Shown here one piece after another: positions 1 to 8,600 of a DNA stretch of 43,204 nt (positions are counted from its first letter, which is position 1; each line of letters starts with the position of its first letter). The DNA lies in NCBI GenBank assembly GCA_009702925.1, contig WLHC01000001.1:1-43204 (forward strand), in the 5' to 3' direction. The translations under genes and the position numbers were made by a program. Under the pieces are notes generated by a model, which worked only from the letters and a program-made list of their open reading frames with translations, was not told the DNA's origin and made no database searches. This DNA is from Actinomycetota bacterium (lineage in GTDB: Bacteria; Actinomycetota; Actinomycetes; Nanopelagicales; Nanopelagicaceae).

Positions 1-250
<250 letters not shown>

Positions 251-274
251 GTTGCTACGCGTCCACTGATTGGC

Positions 275-295
275 TCTCGAGATACGGTCTCGAGA
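275..295 (+). other. Hairpin in 23S-5S spacer (likely rRNA processing stem)
   Basis: TCTCGAGA occurs at 275-282 and again at 288-295. The octamer is its own reverse complement, so the two copies pair into an 8-bp stem around the 5-nt loop TACGG. It lies just after the mature 23S end, where RNase III-type processing stems are usual. The pairing is seen directly; the processing role is inferred. Confidence 0.45.
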
Positions 296-307
296 TCCAC
301 GATCAAT

Positions 308-329
308 AAAAAGGGTTTGACCCCTTTTT
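308..329 (+). terminator. Terminator-like hairpin inside the 23S-5S spacer
   Basis: AAAAAGGG at 308-315 pairs with CCCTTTTT at 322-329 around a 6-nt loop. A GC-topped stem ending in a T run has the shape of an intrinsic terminator, yet it lies upstream of the 5S gene in the same transcription unit. It may be an attenuator overridden by rRNA antitermination or only a processing stem. The T run is part of the stem, which weakens the terminator reading. Confidence 0.4.
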
Positions 330-353
330 ATTTAGACCGAAAACTCAATAGCG

Positions 354-471
354 TTTCGGCGACCATAGCGAGAGGGAAACACCCGGTCCCATTCCGAACC
401 CGGAAGTTAAGCCTCTCAGCGTCGATGGTACTGCAAGGGTGACCTTGTGGGAGAGTAGAACGTCGCCGGAC
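354..471 (+). rRNA. rrf: 5S rRNA
   Basis: About 118 nt with the standard 5S layout. The terminal helix forms between CGGCGAC (357-363) and GTCGCCG (462-468). The conserved loop A/helix III stretch CCCATTCCGAACCCGGAAG lies at 389-407, and a GGGAGAGTAG-type helix IV/V region precedes the 3' strand. It lies about 100 nt after 23S, as in a normal 16S-23S-5S operon. The ends are set by the terminal helix and may be off by 1-3 nt. Confidence 0.95.
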
Positions 472-481
472 TTCTTTTATA

Positions 482-513
482 AAAAGGGGCGCTTTAATCA
501 GCGCCCCTTTTTT
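482..513 (+). terminator. Intrinsic terminator of the rRNA operon
   Basis: AAAAGGGGCGCT at 482-493 pairs perfectly with AGCGCCCCTTTT at 500-511 around the loop TTAATC, and the T run extends to 513. This 12-bp GC-rich stem is the strongest intrinsic terminator in the window and follows 5S by about 10 nt. Confidence 0.93.
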
Positions 514-531
514 ATTTCCCAGAAGAAATAT

Positions 532-563
532 TTTTGATGCGAAAGTTATTTTTCACATCAAAA
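532..563. repeat. AT-rich inverted repeat between the rRNA operon and the first gene
   Basis: TTTTGATG at 532-539 and CATCAAAA at 556-563 are perfect inverted arms separated by 16 nt. The element sits in the 143-nt non-coding stretch 514-656 that must hold the promoter of the TPR gene. It could be an operator or chance pairing in AT-rich DNA. I see no convincing -35/-10 pair in that stretch. Confidence 0.25.
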
Positions 564-656
564 TAAGAACGAAATATATGAATTAAACTAAACTCATTGC
601 TGACTTTGATTCAAAAAGAACACATAAATTTCATAAAGGAACTGGAGGCGTAGCTG

Positions 657-1523
657 ATGGTTGAGAGACGGCCGCGTTCAGATAAACCTTCAGGTGATTC
701 ACCGCGCAAACCAAGCGGTCCAAATTCATCCCGGAGAAGAGAAGACCTTCCAGCGCGAGGTGGTTCTTCATCAAGGCCAGGAGCTCCCCGCCAAACAAGG
801 GACGGCTCAAACCCACGCGGGGCAAGGCCTGTGCCCATGGAACGGGAACAGTCAAGATTGCGTCCACGAATTTTTGAACCCGATATTCCGGAGGATGTAA
901 CTGGTGAAGAGTTAGAAAAAAGCGTCCGGGCTGAGTTACTTAGTCTTTCACCGGAAAATGCAAAAGTTGTATCTCGACATTTAGTTTGCATAAATCTGTA
1001 TCAAGACAGTGATCCATTGTTGGCCCACAAACATGGAATCGCCGCTGCTCATCATGCTGGGCGGTTAGCAGTTGTTCGTGAAAGTGCTGGCTATGCTGCA
1101 TATAGAGCGGGATATTTTGAGATTGCATTAAAGGAACTTCGAGCGGCCTTTAGAATCTCAGGTGATGTTTCTTCAATGGCGGTAATGGCCGATTGCGAAC
1201 GAGGTTTAGGAAATCCATTAAAGGCGTTGGCACTGGCCGGATCGCCAGATGTTAAGCGGTTAGCAAAACCTGAAGAGATAGAGATGCGAATAGTGGCAGC
1301 TGGTGCAAGACGTGATCTTGGTGAATTCGATGCAGCAGTTGTTACGTTGACTTGCAAAGAGTTAAAAAATGAATCAGATGAATGGGCAGTTCGTCTACGC
1401 TATGCATACGCAGATGCCCTGAGTGCTGCTGGGCGCAAAGATGAAGCCGCGATATGGTTTGCAAAATGCGCTGAGTTAGATAACGACGATTCAACGAATG
1501 CGGCTGAACGCGCCGAAGGCTAG
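657..1523 (+). CDS. TPR-repeat protein with basic disordered N-terminus (Rv1691-type)
   Basis: This 288-aa cytoplasmic protein has two visible parts. Residues 1 to about 70 are low-complexity and rich in Arg, Pro, Ser and Gly, so probably disordered. Residues from about 80 to the end are helical, with Ala-rich helix pairs typical of tetratricopeptide repeats, for example ESAGYAAYRAGYFEIALKEL near 142-161. There is no signal peptide or enzyme motif. The start is ATG 657 with a good Shine-Dalgarno GGAGG at 643-647. Position ahead of tlyA-nadK-recN matches the actinobacterial gene Rv1691, whose function is not established. TPRs usually mediate protein contacts, and the basic tail suggests nucleic acid or ribosome contact, which is inference only. 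Confidence 0.8.
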   Translation: MVERRPRSDKPSGDSPRKPSGPNSSRRREDLPARGGSSSRPGAPRQTRDGSNPRGARPVPMEREQSRLRPRIFEPDIPEDVTGEELEKSVRAELLSLSPENAKVVSRHLVCINLYQDSDPLLAHKHGIAAAHHAGRLAVVRESAGYAAYRAGYFEIALKELRAAFRISGDVSSMAVMADCERGLGNPLKALALAGSPDVKRLAKPEEIEMRIVAAGARRDLGEFDAAVVTLTCKELKNESDEWAVRLRYAYADALSAAGRKDEAAIWFAKCAELDNDDSTNAAERAEG

Positions 1524-1603
1524 TTGCCCACAGCTTCTAGCGTTTGGGCTCTTGATTACCTGCGCTCCAACATCATTAGGACTAGATTTCTAGCGTATTT
1601 AGG

Positions 1604-1609
1604 TAGGCT
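1604..1609 (+). promoter_or_regulatory. -10 element of a likely leaderless promoter
   Basis: TAGGCT is followed by exactly 7 nt and then ATG 1617. This fits the actinobacterial TAnnnT -10 consensus with transcription starting at the A of the start codon. No Shine-Dalgarno is present before this ATG. Start-site mapping would decide. Confidence 0.5.
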
Positions 1610-1616
1610 AAACCTC

Positions 1617-2027
1617 ATGAGCACCAACAACGATCTCAAGTCAACTCTTAAATCTTTGGCTGACAATCTTGCCTCCGGGAATAAATCGGCATCCGATGTT
1701 GCCGGATCCCTTAATCTTTGGTTAAAAGAGGGCGGCGAGGCATTGCGCGTCAAAATAGAAGATGAAGTTGAACGCTCGGTTTCGAAGATGGGTTTTATAA
1801 AACGCGGTGAGTTTGAAGCATTAAAGCAACAGGTGGCCGAACTTACCAGCGCCGGTCTGATTGGTACTGAAAAAGTTAAAAAGGAACAAGGTTCAAAAAA
1901 GTCCGCAAAGCAAAAAGTAAAGACCGATGTTAGTAAAAAAACTAACAAGAAAACTGACAAGAAATTAAAGAAGAAATCCACCGATCAAAAAAACTCCAAG
2001 ACCACCAAAACGAAGAAGGTAAAGTGA
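1617..2027 (+). CDS. Phasin-like helical protein with Lys-rich, histone-H1-like tail
   Basis: A 136-aa protein in two parts. Residues 1 to about 80 are amphipathic helix ending in KMGFIKRGEFEALKQQVAEL, which resembles the end of the phasin-like granule-associated family. Residues from about 85 to 136 are almost only Lys, Ser, Thr, Asn and Gln and strongly basic, like the C-terminal tails of histone H1-like or PhaF-type proteins. There is no membrane segment. An in-frame start at 1524 exists, but ATG 1617 is preferred because a -10 hexamer lies 7 nt before it. The stop overlaps the next start by 1 nt, so it is translationally coupled. The role is unknown; DNA or granule binding is a reasonable guess. 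Confidence 0.7.
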   Translation: MSTNNDLKSTLKSLADNLASGNKSASDVAGSLNLWLKEGGEALRVKIEDEVERSVSKMGFIKRGEFEALKQQVAELTSAGLIGTEKVKKEQGSKKSAKQKVKTDVSKKTNKKTDKKLKKKSTDQKNSKTTKTKKVK

Positions 2028-2212
2028 TGGAAAACAACATGGGTCAGGATACGAATGCCGTACTCCCTGATGTTAATCCGGAGAATCTGGTAGCTGAAGT
2101 CAGAGCCGAGTTAAGCGAAATTGATAATATGGAAGTGAGTGAACACGCTGCCCGCTTCGAAGAGCTTCATCAAAAGCTGAATACAGCTCTTTCTTCGATC
2201 GACGGTATGTAA
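2027..2212 (+). CDS. Small conserved actinobacterial protein upstream of tlyA
   Basis: A 61-aa acidic helical protein ending in HQKLNTALSSIDGM, a pattern I recognise from small hypothetical genes just upstream of tlyA in other Actinobacteria. ATG 2027 overlaps the previous TGA by 1 nt. GTG 2024 is an alternative start and would overlap by 4 nt. An AAGAAGG Shine-Dalgarno lies at 2013-2019. No catalytic motif or membrane segment is visible and no function can be assigned. Tight coupling on both sides makes it a real gene rather than a chance ORF. Confidence 0.7.
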   Translation: MENNMGQDTNAVLPDVNPENLVAEVRAELSEIDNMEVSEHAARFEELHQKLNTALSSIDGM

Positions 2213-2220
2213 ATACATCT

Positions 2221-3009
2221 ATGAAAACTAGGTTAGATGCTGAGTTGGTAAGACGTGAACTGGCGCGATCTAGAGATGCTGCCGCCGACTTGATCGAAAA
2301 GCGCTCTGTTTTAGTCAATGGAATTCCAGCCACTAAACCAGCTACGCAAGTTGATGCAGAGACTTCAATTGTCATAGCAGGGGATCGAGATGACTTTGTT
2401 TCACGAGGTGGCCATAAACTAGACGGTGCTTTAACAATTTTTGATGGGGTTACGGTTCAAGGCAAACGGTGCCTTGATGCCGGTGCATCAACTGGTGGTT
2501 TTACGGATGTACTTCTTCGCCGGAGTGCAGCTCATGTTGTTGCCGTTGATGTTGGTTATGGTCAACTTGCTTGGGAGTTACGCCAAGATGAGCGTGTAAC
2601 AATTTTAGATCGCACAAATATTCGTCACTTGACAGGCGATATGGTTGGAGAACCTATTGATTTAGTCGTTGCTGACCTTTCATTTATTTCTTTAACTCTT
2701 GTTCTACCTGCCTTAGCGGCAGTGTCGAAGTCAGATGCTGATTTTGTTGTGATGGTTAAACCACAATTTGAAGTCGGACGTGAAAAACTAGGCGCAGGCG
2801 GTGTTGTTCGGGATCCGGCCTTACGTAAATCGGCAGTAATAGATGTGGCTGAGTCCGCATATGACGTCGGCCTTGGAACCTTAGGTGTCACGGCTAGCTC
2901 TCTTCCAGGTCCTGCTGGCAATGTAGAGTATTTTCTATGGTTGCGCAGAGGTGCACCTGAAATAGATCGAAAAGCAATTGATGAAGCCATTGAGAAGGGA
3001 CCACAATAA
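2221..3009 (+). CDS. tlyA: TlyA rRNA 2'-O-methyltransferase / hemolysin family
   Basis: 262 aa, normal for the family. An N-terminal S4 RNA-binding domain (about 1-60, RRELARSRDAAADLIEKRSV) is followed by an FtsJ-type Rossmann methyltransferase with the SAM-binding stretch LDAGASTGGFTD near 81-92, then VVADLSF and VKPQFEVG. In mycobacteria TlyA methylates the 2'-OH of C1409 in 16S and C1920 in 23S rRNA and governs capreomycin sensitivity. It sits in the usual order before nadK and recN, and its TAA overlaps the nadK ATG by 1 nt (TAATG). Identification is firm; which rRNA site is modified here is inferred. Confidence 0.93.
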   Translation: MKTRLDAELVRRELARSRDAAADLIEKRSVLVNGIPATKPATQVDAETSIVIAGDRDDFVSRGGHKLDGALTIFDGVTVQGKRCLDAGASTGGFTDVLLRRSAAHVVAVDVGYGQLAWELRQDERVTILDRTNIRHLTGDMVGEPIDLVVADLSFISLTLVLPALAAVSKSDADFVVMVKPQFEVGREKLGAGGVVRDPALRKSAVIDVAESAYDVGLGTLGVTASSLPGPAGNVEYFLWLRRGAPEIDRKAIDEAIEKGPQ

Positions 3010-3857
3010 TGCGTAGCCTCCTTATTGTTTGTAACCCATCTCGCAAGGACGCCGTAAGTGCAGCAGTTGAACTTCAAAAAGCTTTTGAATCTACATTTGA
3101 TCTATACACAATCTCTGACGTTGAAGTTAATGGAATAAATCATGTCAGTATCGCTGATTTACCTGAGGTAGAAGTTGCGGTGATTCTCGGTGGGGATGGA
3201 ACAACGCTACGAGCTGCCGAAGTCGCACATGTTCGAGAGATACCCTTGCTTGGCGTGAATCTTGGTCATGTTGGTTTTCTATCTGAAGTAGAAGAGTCTA
3301 GAATTTCTGAAGTTATTGCAGCGGTTGTAGACAAAAGCTACGTTATTGATTCGCGAATAACCCTTAAGTATGAAGTGGTCCGAAATGGGAAAACCGTTGA
3401 TTCAGGTTGGGCGCTCAATGAGGTAACAGTTGAGCGCGAAAAAGCGACAATGGTTGAACTCTTTCTTGAAATAGATGGCCGCCCAATTTCGAGGTGGGGG
3501 TGCGACGGTTTAATTTGTTCCACACCTACTGGCTCTACGGCCTACGCATTTTCAGCCGGGGGACCAATACTTTGGCCAGAAGTAGATGCCTTGGTAGTTT
3601 TGCCTATTTCGGCTCATGCTCTCTTCTCGCGACCTCTTGTTATTTCCCCAACGTCGAAAATTGTGGTTGGTATCGAGTCGGCTGAAGCTTTTCTTTCGGC
3701 CGATGCCTTGCGCAAATTCCCATTAATGGAGAAAGATAAAGTGTTGGTAACTAAAAACGCTGGAATCATAAAACTTGCGCATTTAAAAAACACTTCATTT
3801 AGCGACCGTTTAGTTGCCAAGTTTAAGCTTCCCGTTGAAGGCTGGCGTGGTGAGTGA
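3009..3857 (+). CDS. nadK: NAD kinase
   Basis: 282 aa, the usual length. It phosphorylates NAD+ to NADP+ using ATP or polyphosphate in the cytoplasm. Diagnostic motifs are GGDGTTLRA at 61-69, the following GVNLGHVGFLSE, and STPTGSTAYAFSAGGPI in the C-terminal half. ATG overlaps the tlyA stop by 1 nt, and the end overlaps the recN GTG start by 8 nt. The trio tlyA-nadK-recN is a widely conserved actinobacterial operon (Rv1694-Rv1696). Confidence 0.96.
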   Translation: MRSLLIVCNPSRKDAVSAAVELQKAFESTFDLYTISDVEVNGINHVSIADLPEVEVAVILGGDGTTLRAAEVAHVREIPLLGVNLGHVGFLSEVEESRISEVIAAVVDKSYVIDSRITLKYEVVRNGKTVDSGWALNEVTVEREKATMVELFLEIDGRPISRWGCDGLICSTPTGSTAYAFSAGGPILWPEVDALVVLPISAHALFSRPLVISPTSKIVVGIESAEAFLSADALRKFPLMEKDKVLVTKNAGIIKLAHLKNTSFSDRLVAKFKLPVEGWRGE

Positions 3858-5550
3858 ACGCACATTTCTCGAAGAGATAACTATCCGCTCCATAGGAGTT
3901 ATTGATCAATCTGCTTTAGAGATCTCCAAGGGTTTAACTGTTCTGTCTGGTGAAACAGGGGCTGGAAAGACAATGATCTTGACTGCGTTGAATCTGATCT
4001 TAGGTGGCAAGGCAGATAGTTCATTGATTAGAAAAGGCTCTGAGAGATTAGTGGCAAGTGGAAGATTTGCGATACCTAAGGCCAGTGAGAATTTGTTTGA
4101 AGACTTGATCATAGATAATGGGCAAATAATCATTACTCGCACGGTTAATAATGATGGTAAAAGTAAGGCAACTAGCAACGGCGTTAATGTCACAGCTTCG
4201 ATGCTTAGTACGGTCGCAAGCCAACTCGTGGAAGTACATGCGCAATCGGCCAATCAGAGCATTTCAAAAAGCGCTAAACAAAGAGAACTTGTTGACAGAT
4301 TCGCACAGCTAGATTTGTCGGCATATTTGAGTTGCCTAAACGCATACCATGAAATGAAAGCTCGAATTACAGCGCTGACAAAGTCGATTGCTCAGAAAGA
4401 ATCAGAGCTAGCAGAATTAGTTGAATTCTCAGGTGCTTTTGCAAATATAAAACCGAGGGCAGGTGAATTGCTAGAAATCGAAGCTGAGATTTCACGTTTA
4501 TCTAGTGTTCAAGAACTTGGTTTAGCAACGCAAGAGGCTTTGTCTGCGATTTCACAAGATGAATTTGGGGCTTTAACCCTCCTTGGTAACGCAAGACGAG
4601 CTTTAGAGAAATCCAAAGAGAAGGATCAATCATTAGAAGTGATTTACCAACAAGTGAGTGAAAGTTTCTTCACACTCGATGATGCAAATAGTGCACTAAA
4701 TTCATACACGGGTTCACTTGAAGCCGATCCACAGCGTTTAGAGTTTCTTCATAACCGTAAGGCAGATTTGATTGCTTTTGTGAAACGTTTTGGAGATTCT
4801 CAAGATTTTGAGGAAAGTATCAAAGAATTAGTAATTAAGTACAAGAACAGTACTGATGCGATTGCAGATCTCAACGGCGGAGATGAACGATTGGTGCAAT
4901 TAGAAAATGAGTTAAAGAGTATAAAAAAGAGACTTCTATCTGCGGCACAAGAAGTAAGTTCTGTGCGTGTGAAAGCAGCCGAGAAATTATCTAAGGCAGT
5001 GACGTTAGAAATTCAAGCGCTTTCGATGCCTCACGCAAGTTTTATAACTCATGTCGACTCCCCAGATTACAGTTCGCCTAAAGAATCTCATTTTTCAAGT
5101 AGTGGGTGCGATGAAGTTTCAATGCACATTCAGTCACATAAAGATGCGCCATTGGTAGCTCTTGCAAAAGGTGCCAGCGGTGGAGAAATGTCGCGTGTAA
5201 TGCTTGCACTCGAAGTAGTGATCGCTTCAACTCATCCTGTCGGTACCTATGTATTCGATGAGGTCGATGCTGGGGTAGGTGGTAAGGCGGCCATAGAAGT
5301 TGGGCGTAGGTTGCATGAACTTTCCAAGCATGCACAAGTTATTGTTGTCACTCACTTACCGCAGGTAGCAGCATGGGCGGATTCGCACTTTGTTGTTCAA
5401 AAAAATAGCGATGGTTTAGTAAGCCAAAGTGACGTACAAAAAGTTGAAGGCGAACAGCGCATTCAGGAAATTGCTCGAATGTTGGCCGGTTTGGAAGGTT
5501 CTTCAAGTGCGCGTGAGCACGCCACGGAGTTACTAGCGCTTAAGATGTAA
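3850..5550 (+). CDS. recN: DNA repair protein RecN
   Basis: 566 aa from GTG 3850, typical for RecN (550-590). This SMC-like ATPase acts early in double-strand break repair. Walker A GETGAGKT is at residues 34-41, a long coiled-coil-like middle follows, the ABC signature ASGGEMSRV is near 440 and Walker [10 protein letters not shown] near 467. The ORF extends to 3814, but GTG 3850 is chosen because family members begin at the strand [12 protein letters not shown], and GAAGG lies 8 nt upstream. It overlaps nadK by 8 nt, so it is co-translated. No own promoter or SOS box is visible. Confidence 0.95.
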   Translation: MSERTFLEEITIRSIGVIDQSALEISKGLTVLSGETGAGKTMILTALNLILGGKADSSLIRKGSERLVASGRFAIPKASENLFEDLIIDNGQIIITRTVNNDGKSKATSNGVNVTASMLSTVASQLVEVHAQSANQSISKSAKQRELVDRFAQLDLSAYLSCLNAYHEMKARITALTKSIAQKESELAELVEFSGAFANIKPRAGELLEIEAEISRLSSVQELGLATQEALSAISQDEFGALTLLGNARRALEKSKEKDQSLEVIYQQVSESFFTLDDANSALNSYTGSLEADPQRLEFLHNRKADLIAFVKRFGDSQDFEESIKELVIKYKNSTDAIADLNGGDERLVQLENELKSIKKRLLSAAQEVSSVRVKAAEKLSKAVTLEIQALSMPHASFITHVDSPDYSSPKESHFSSSGCDEVSMHIQSHKDAPLVALAKGASGGEMSRVMLALEVVIASTHPVGTYVFDEVDAGVGGKAAIEVGRRLHELSKHAQVIVVTHLPQVAAWADSHFVVQKNSDGLVSQSDVQKVEGEQRIQEIARMLAGLEGSSSAREHATELLALKM

Positions 5551-5571
5551 GGTCTCTGCCTCGAAAGATGA

Positions 5572-5577
5572 TAGGTT
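5572..5577 (+). promoter_or_regulatory. Candidate -10 element for pyrG
   Basis: TAGGTT ends 8 nt before ATG 5586, slightly longer than the usual 6-7 nt leaderless spacing. It lies in the 35-nt gap after recN. If used, the mRNA would carry a leader of 0-2 nt, and the earlier ATG 5568 would be upstream of the transcript. Confidence 0.35.
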
Positions 5578-5585
5578 TGTCTTCC

Positions 5586-7217
5586 ATGGGCCAAGCACAT
5601 GTGACTAAACATTTATTCGTAACAGGTGGAGTTGCCTCAAGTTTAGGCAAGGGTCTAACAGCTTCTAGTTTAGGGCGATTGTTAGTAGCACGCGGTGTTC
5701 GAGTGACAATGCAAAAGCTAGATCCATATTTGAACGTGGATCCAGGAACGATGAATCCATTTCAGCACGGTGAAGTTTTTGTAACCGATGATGGCGCCGA
5801 GACAGATTTGGATATTGGCCATTATGAGCGCTTCTTGGACAGAAATCTGCATGGCTCTGCGAATGTAACCACTGGTCAAGTTTATTCTCGAGTTATTGCG
5901 CGGGAGCGACGTGGCGAATACTTGGGCGAGACAGTGCAAGTGATTCCACATATTACCAATGAGATTAAAGAGCGCATTATTGCGATGGCAGGACCAGAAA
6001 TAGACTTAGTTATTACTGAAGTTGGTGGAACTGTCGGAGATATTGAATCACAGCCTTTTTTGGAAGCTATTCGACAGATTCGCCAATCTGTCGGTAGAGA
6101 TAACGTTTTCTACCTACATGTTTCATTAGTGCCTTACATTGGGCCTTCAGGTGAGTTGAAAACTAAACCGACTCAGCACTCTGTTGCAGCGCTACGAAGT
6201 ATTGGTATAGCCCCCGATGCGATCGTCCTTCGTTCTGATCGCGAAATTCCAGAGGGAGTGAAGAAGAAGATCTCACTAATGTGCGATGTCGACGCCGAAG
6301 CTGTAGTTGCTGCCGTGGATGCTCCATCAATTTACGACATACCTAAAGTTCTGCACTCAGAGGGTTTAGATGCATACGTAGTTAAACGTTTAGGTTTAAC
6401 TTCACATGATGTGGTTTGGGGTGAGTGGGATGCTTTGTTGGAAAAAGTTCACCATCCAAAACACCACATCAAGGTTGGTCTTGTCGGAAAATATATTGAT
6501 TTGCCCGATGCTTACTTATCGGTTTCTGAAGCGTTACGTGCTGGCGGCTTTGCAAATGATGCAAAGATTGAGATTGTTTGGATTGCAAGTGATGAGTGCG
6601 AAACTGAACAAGGTGCTTCCAGATTATTATCTGATCTAGATGCTATTTGCGTACCAGGTGGATTTGGAATCAGAGGGATCGAAGGAAAAGTTGGTGCGTT
6701 GAAATTTGCTCGCGAGAAAAAGATTCCTACCCTCGGTTTATGTTTAGGATTGCAATGTATGGTGATTGAAGCCGCAAGAAATTTGGCTGGCATAAAGGAT
6801 GCGATTTCGGCTGAGTTTTCAGATACGGGAACGCCAGTGATTGCGACTATGGATAATCAAAAAGAAGTTGTTTCTGGCAAAGCCGATATGGGCGGAACTA
6901 TGCGATTGGGCCTTTATAAATCAGATTTACTGGAAGGTTCTGTTGTTGAATCTTTGTATGGATCGAAAGAGATTTCTGAGAGACATCGGCATCGATATGA
7001 AGTCAACAATCAGTATCGGGATCAAATCGCACAAGCTGGTCTTGTTTTCTCAGGCATGTTTACTGAACGTGATTTAGTTGAATTCGTAGAGCTTCCAAAG
7101 GAAGTTCATCCATTTTATGTTGGTACACAGGCTCACCCAGAACTTCGTTCGCGCCCAACACGGCCACATCCTTTGTTTATAGGCTTGATTGCAGCGGCGG
7201 TAGCTGCAAAGAAGTAG
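5586..7217 (+). CDS. pyrG: CTP synthase
   Basis: 543 aa, normal. It makes CTP from UTP, ATP and glutamine in the cytoplasm. The synthetase half opens with [17 protein letters not shown] and carries [13 protein letters not shown] and [10 protein letters not shown]. The glutamine amidotransferase half has the nucleophile elbow LGLCLGLQC (Cys near 386) and the catalytic HPE in AHPELRSRP near the C-terminus. An in-frame ATG at 5568 would add six residues. ATG 5586 is preferred because homologues start just before TKHLFVTGG and a -10 hexamer overlaps the extra codons. In mycobacteria steA and mctB separate recN from pyrG; both are missing here. Confidence 0.97.
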   Translation: MGQAHVTKHLFVTGGVASSLGKGLTASSLGRLLVARGVRVTMQKLDPYLNVDPGTMNPFQHGEVFVTDDGAETDLDIGHYERFLDRNLHGSANVTTGQVYSRVIARERRGEYLGETVQVIPHITNEIKERIIAMAGPEIDLVITEVGGTVGDIESQPFLEAIRQIRQSVGRDNVFYLHVSLVPYIGPSGELKTKPTQHSVAALRSIGIAPDAIVLRSDREIPEGVKKKISLMCDVDAEAVVAAVDAPSIYDIPKVLHSEGLDAYVVKRLGLTSHDVVWGEWDALLEKVHHPKHHIKVGLVGKYIDLPDAYLSVSEALRAGGFANDAKIEIVWIASDECETEQGASRLLSDLDAICVPGGFGIRGIEGKVGALKFAREKKIPTLGLCLGLQCMVIEAARNLAGIKDAISAEFSDTGTPVIATMDNQKEVVSGKADMGGTMRLGLYKSDLLEGSVVESLYGSKEISERHRHRYEVNNQYRDQIAQAGLVFSGMFTERDLVEFVELPKEVHPFYVGTQAHPELRSRPTRPHPLFIGLIAAAVAAKK

Positions 7218-7268
7218 AAGTGCTTTGTCACAGGCAAGACCCCACAGGAAAATGCGGAGAGTCAATGA

Positions 7269-8180
7269 ATGAATTATGACTTAGCAACCGAGGCTTTTCT
7301 GAATCATCTTCAGATCGAGAGAGGATTAGCTAAGAACACAATCGCGGCCTATAAACGTGATCTAGCAAAATTCAGTTCGTTTTTAAAAGATAAAGACTTA
7401 AGGTCAGTCACGCCAGAAGAGATCACAAGATTCGAGGCATCGCTTCGAGTTGATAATCTTTCAACAGGAACAATTAATCGAATAGATTCGACATTGCGAT
7501 CCTTCTTCAAACACTTACAAGCAGAACACGGGCTTGCCGATCCGACACTTGAGATTGCGTCAGGTAAATCTGTCAGGCGTCTACCTAAGGCGTTAACTAT
7601 CACGCAGATACTGGCAATGATTGAATCGGCTTACATAGAGAGCGAACCCATCACATTAAGAGACCAAGCGATGCTGGAACTTTTGTACAGTAGTGGAGCT
7701 CGTGTGAGCGAATTAATCGGTATTAATGTAAATGATCTAAGCACTACCGCTACCAGTGATGGTGAGATAACCACTTTAAAGCTACGTGGTAAAGGATCTA
7801 AAGAAAGAATTGTTCCACTCGGATCATTTGCAACCAAAGCGATTGAGAACTACTGCGTGCGCATCCGTCCGGATCTTGTTACTAAGGGTCGAGAAAGTAC
7901 TTCAGCATTGTTTGTTAATGCACGAGGCGGGAGAATCTCACGTCAATCGGCCTGGCAAATGGTTTTAAATTCGGCTAAAGCTGCAGGAGTTACCGATCAT
8001 GTTTCGCCACACGTTTTTCGACACTCCTATGCAACTCACCTATTAGATGGAGGAGCAGATATTCGTGTCGTGCAAGAGCTTTTGGGCCATGCATCTGTAA
8101 CAACAACACAGATTTATACATTGATCACAATCGATAAGGTACGAGAGAGTTATTCTCTAGCTCATCCGCGAGCAAAATAA
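7269..8180 (+). CDS. xerD: Tyrosine recombinase XerD
   Basis: 303 aa, the usual length. With XerC it resolves chromosome dimers at dif. The N-terminal SAM-like core-binding domain spans about 1-90 and the catalytic domain about 105-300. Active-site residues are visible: R145 in SGARVSEL, H248 and R251 in HVFRH, H274 in LLGHAS and the nucleophile Y283 in TQIYTL. ATG 7269 has GGAGA at 7256-7260. Its neighbours parA and scpAB are the normal actinobacterial context, so this is the housekeeping XerD rather than a mobile-element integrase. Its stop lies 3 nt from the convergent gene's stop, with no terminator between. Confidence 0.95.
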   Translation: MNYDLATEAFLNHLQIERGLAKNTIAAYKRDLAKFSSFLKDKDLRSVTPEEITRFEASLRVDNLSTGTINRIDSTLRSFFKHLQAEHGLADPTLEIASGKSVRRLPKALTITQILAMIESAYIESEPITLRDQAMLELLYSSGARVSELIGINVNDLSTTATSDGEITTLKLRGKGSKERIVPLGSFATKAIENYCVRIRPDLVTKGRESTSALFVNARGGRISRQSAWQMVLNSAKAAGVTDHVSPHVFRHSYATHLLDGGADIRVVQELLGHASVTTTQIYTLITIDKVRESYSLAHPRAK

Positions 8181-8183
8181 GTT

Positions 8184-8600
8184 TTACTGACCGCGTAATC
8201 TGCGAGCTAAAATACTCTGATCACCTTTTGCTTCAAGATCGGCAATAATTACGGCGATAGATTCGCGAACTATGCGTCCGCGATCAACAGCTAAACCTAG
8301 ATCGCCACGCATCTGTAATCTCGCCTGATCCAAGTCGAATAGTTCATCTGGTGAGAGGTAAACAGTAATTTTTTCATCATGTCGCTCACGGCCTGAGGGG
8401 GAGCGATCAACTGTTGTCACTCGTCTTCGGGCAATTGTGCGGACACCTTTTTTCGAAGACGGTGCCTTTGGTGTTGCTATTGCAGGTGGAACAAGAGGAG
8501 CGGCCACTTCGGTGTTTGTTGGTGTTGGGACCGCAGAAAGTGCAGGAGAGGTTGAGCGAAAAAGTTCATCGGCTCCTGGAAGATTGGCTCTGCGTGTCAT
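8184..8600 (-). CDS. Ribbon-helix-helix-like protein, partner of the ParA-type ATPase
   Basis: 138 aa. Residues 1 to about 75 are low-complexity, Pro/Ala-rich, then basic (KKGVRTIARRRVTT). Residues from about 77 to the end show a ribbon-helix-helix pattern: strand KITVYLS, helix PDELFDLDQARLQMRGD, and helix DRGRIVRESIAVIIADLEA. Such domains bind DNA as dimers and are found in centromere-binding partners of ParA ATPases. ATG overlaps the parA stop by 4 nt (ATGA), so the two are translationally coupled. The role as a DNA-binding adaptor for ParA is inferred. It is not a canonical ParB: there is no ParB nuclease or HTH domain. Confidence 0.7.
   Translation of the reverse strand: MTRRANLPGADELFRSTSPALSAVPTPTNTEVAAPLVPPAIATPKAPSSKKGVRTIARRRVTTVDRSPSGRERHDEKITVYLSPDELFDLDQARLQMRGDLGLAVDRGRIVRESIAVIIADLEAKGDQSILARRLRGQ

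Noticed and set aside
611-991. Long minus-strand open frame opposite the TPR gene
   Set aside because: It is a shadow of the GC-rich, low-complexity N-terminus of the TPR gene. There is no ribosome-binding site and no family resemblance.
7269-8180. Tyrosine recombinase as sign of an integrated element
   Set aside because: The gene context (parA, scpAB) and sequence fit housekeeping XerD. No attachment-site repeats or cargo genes are present.
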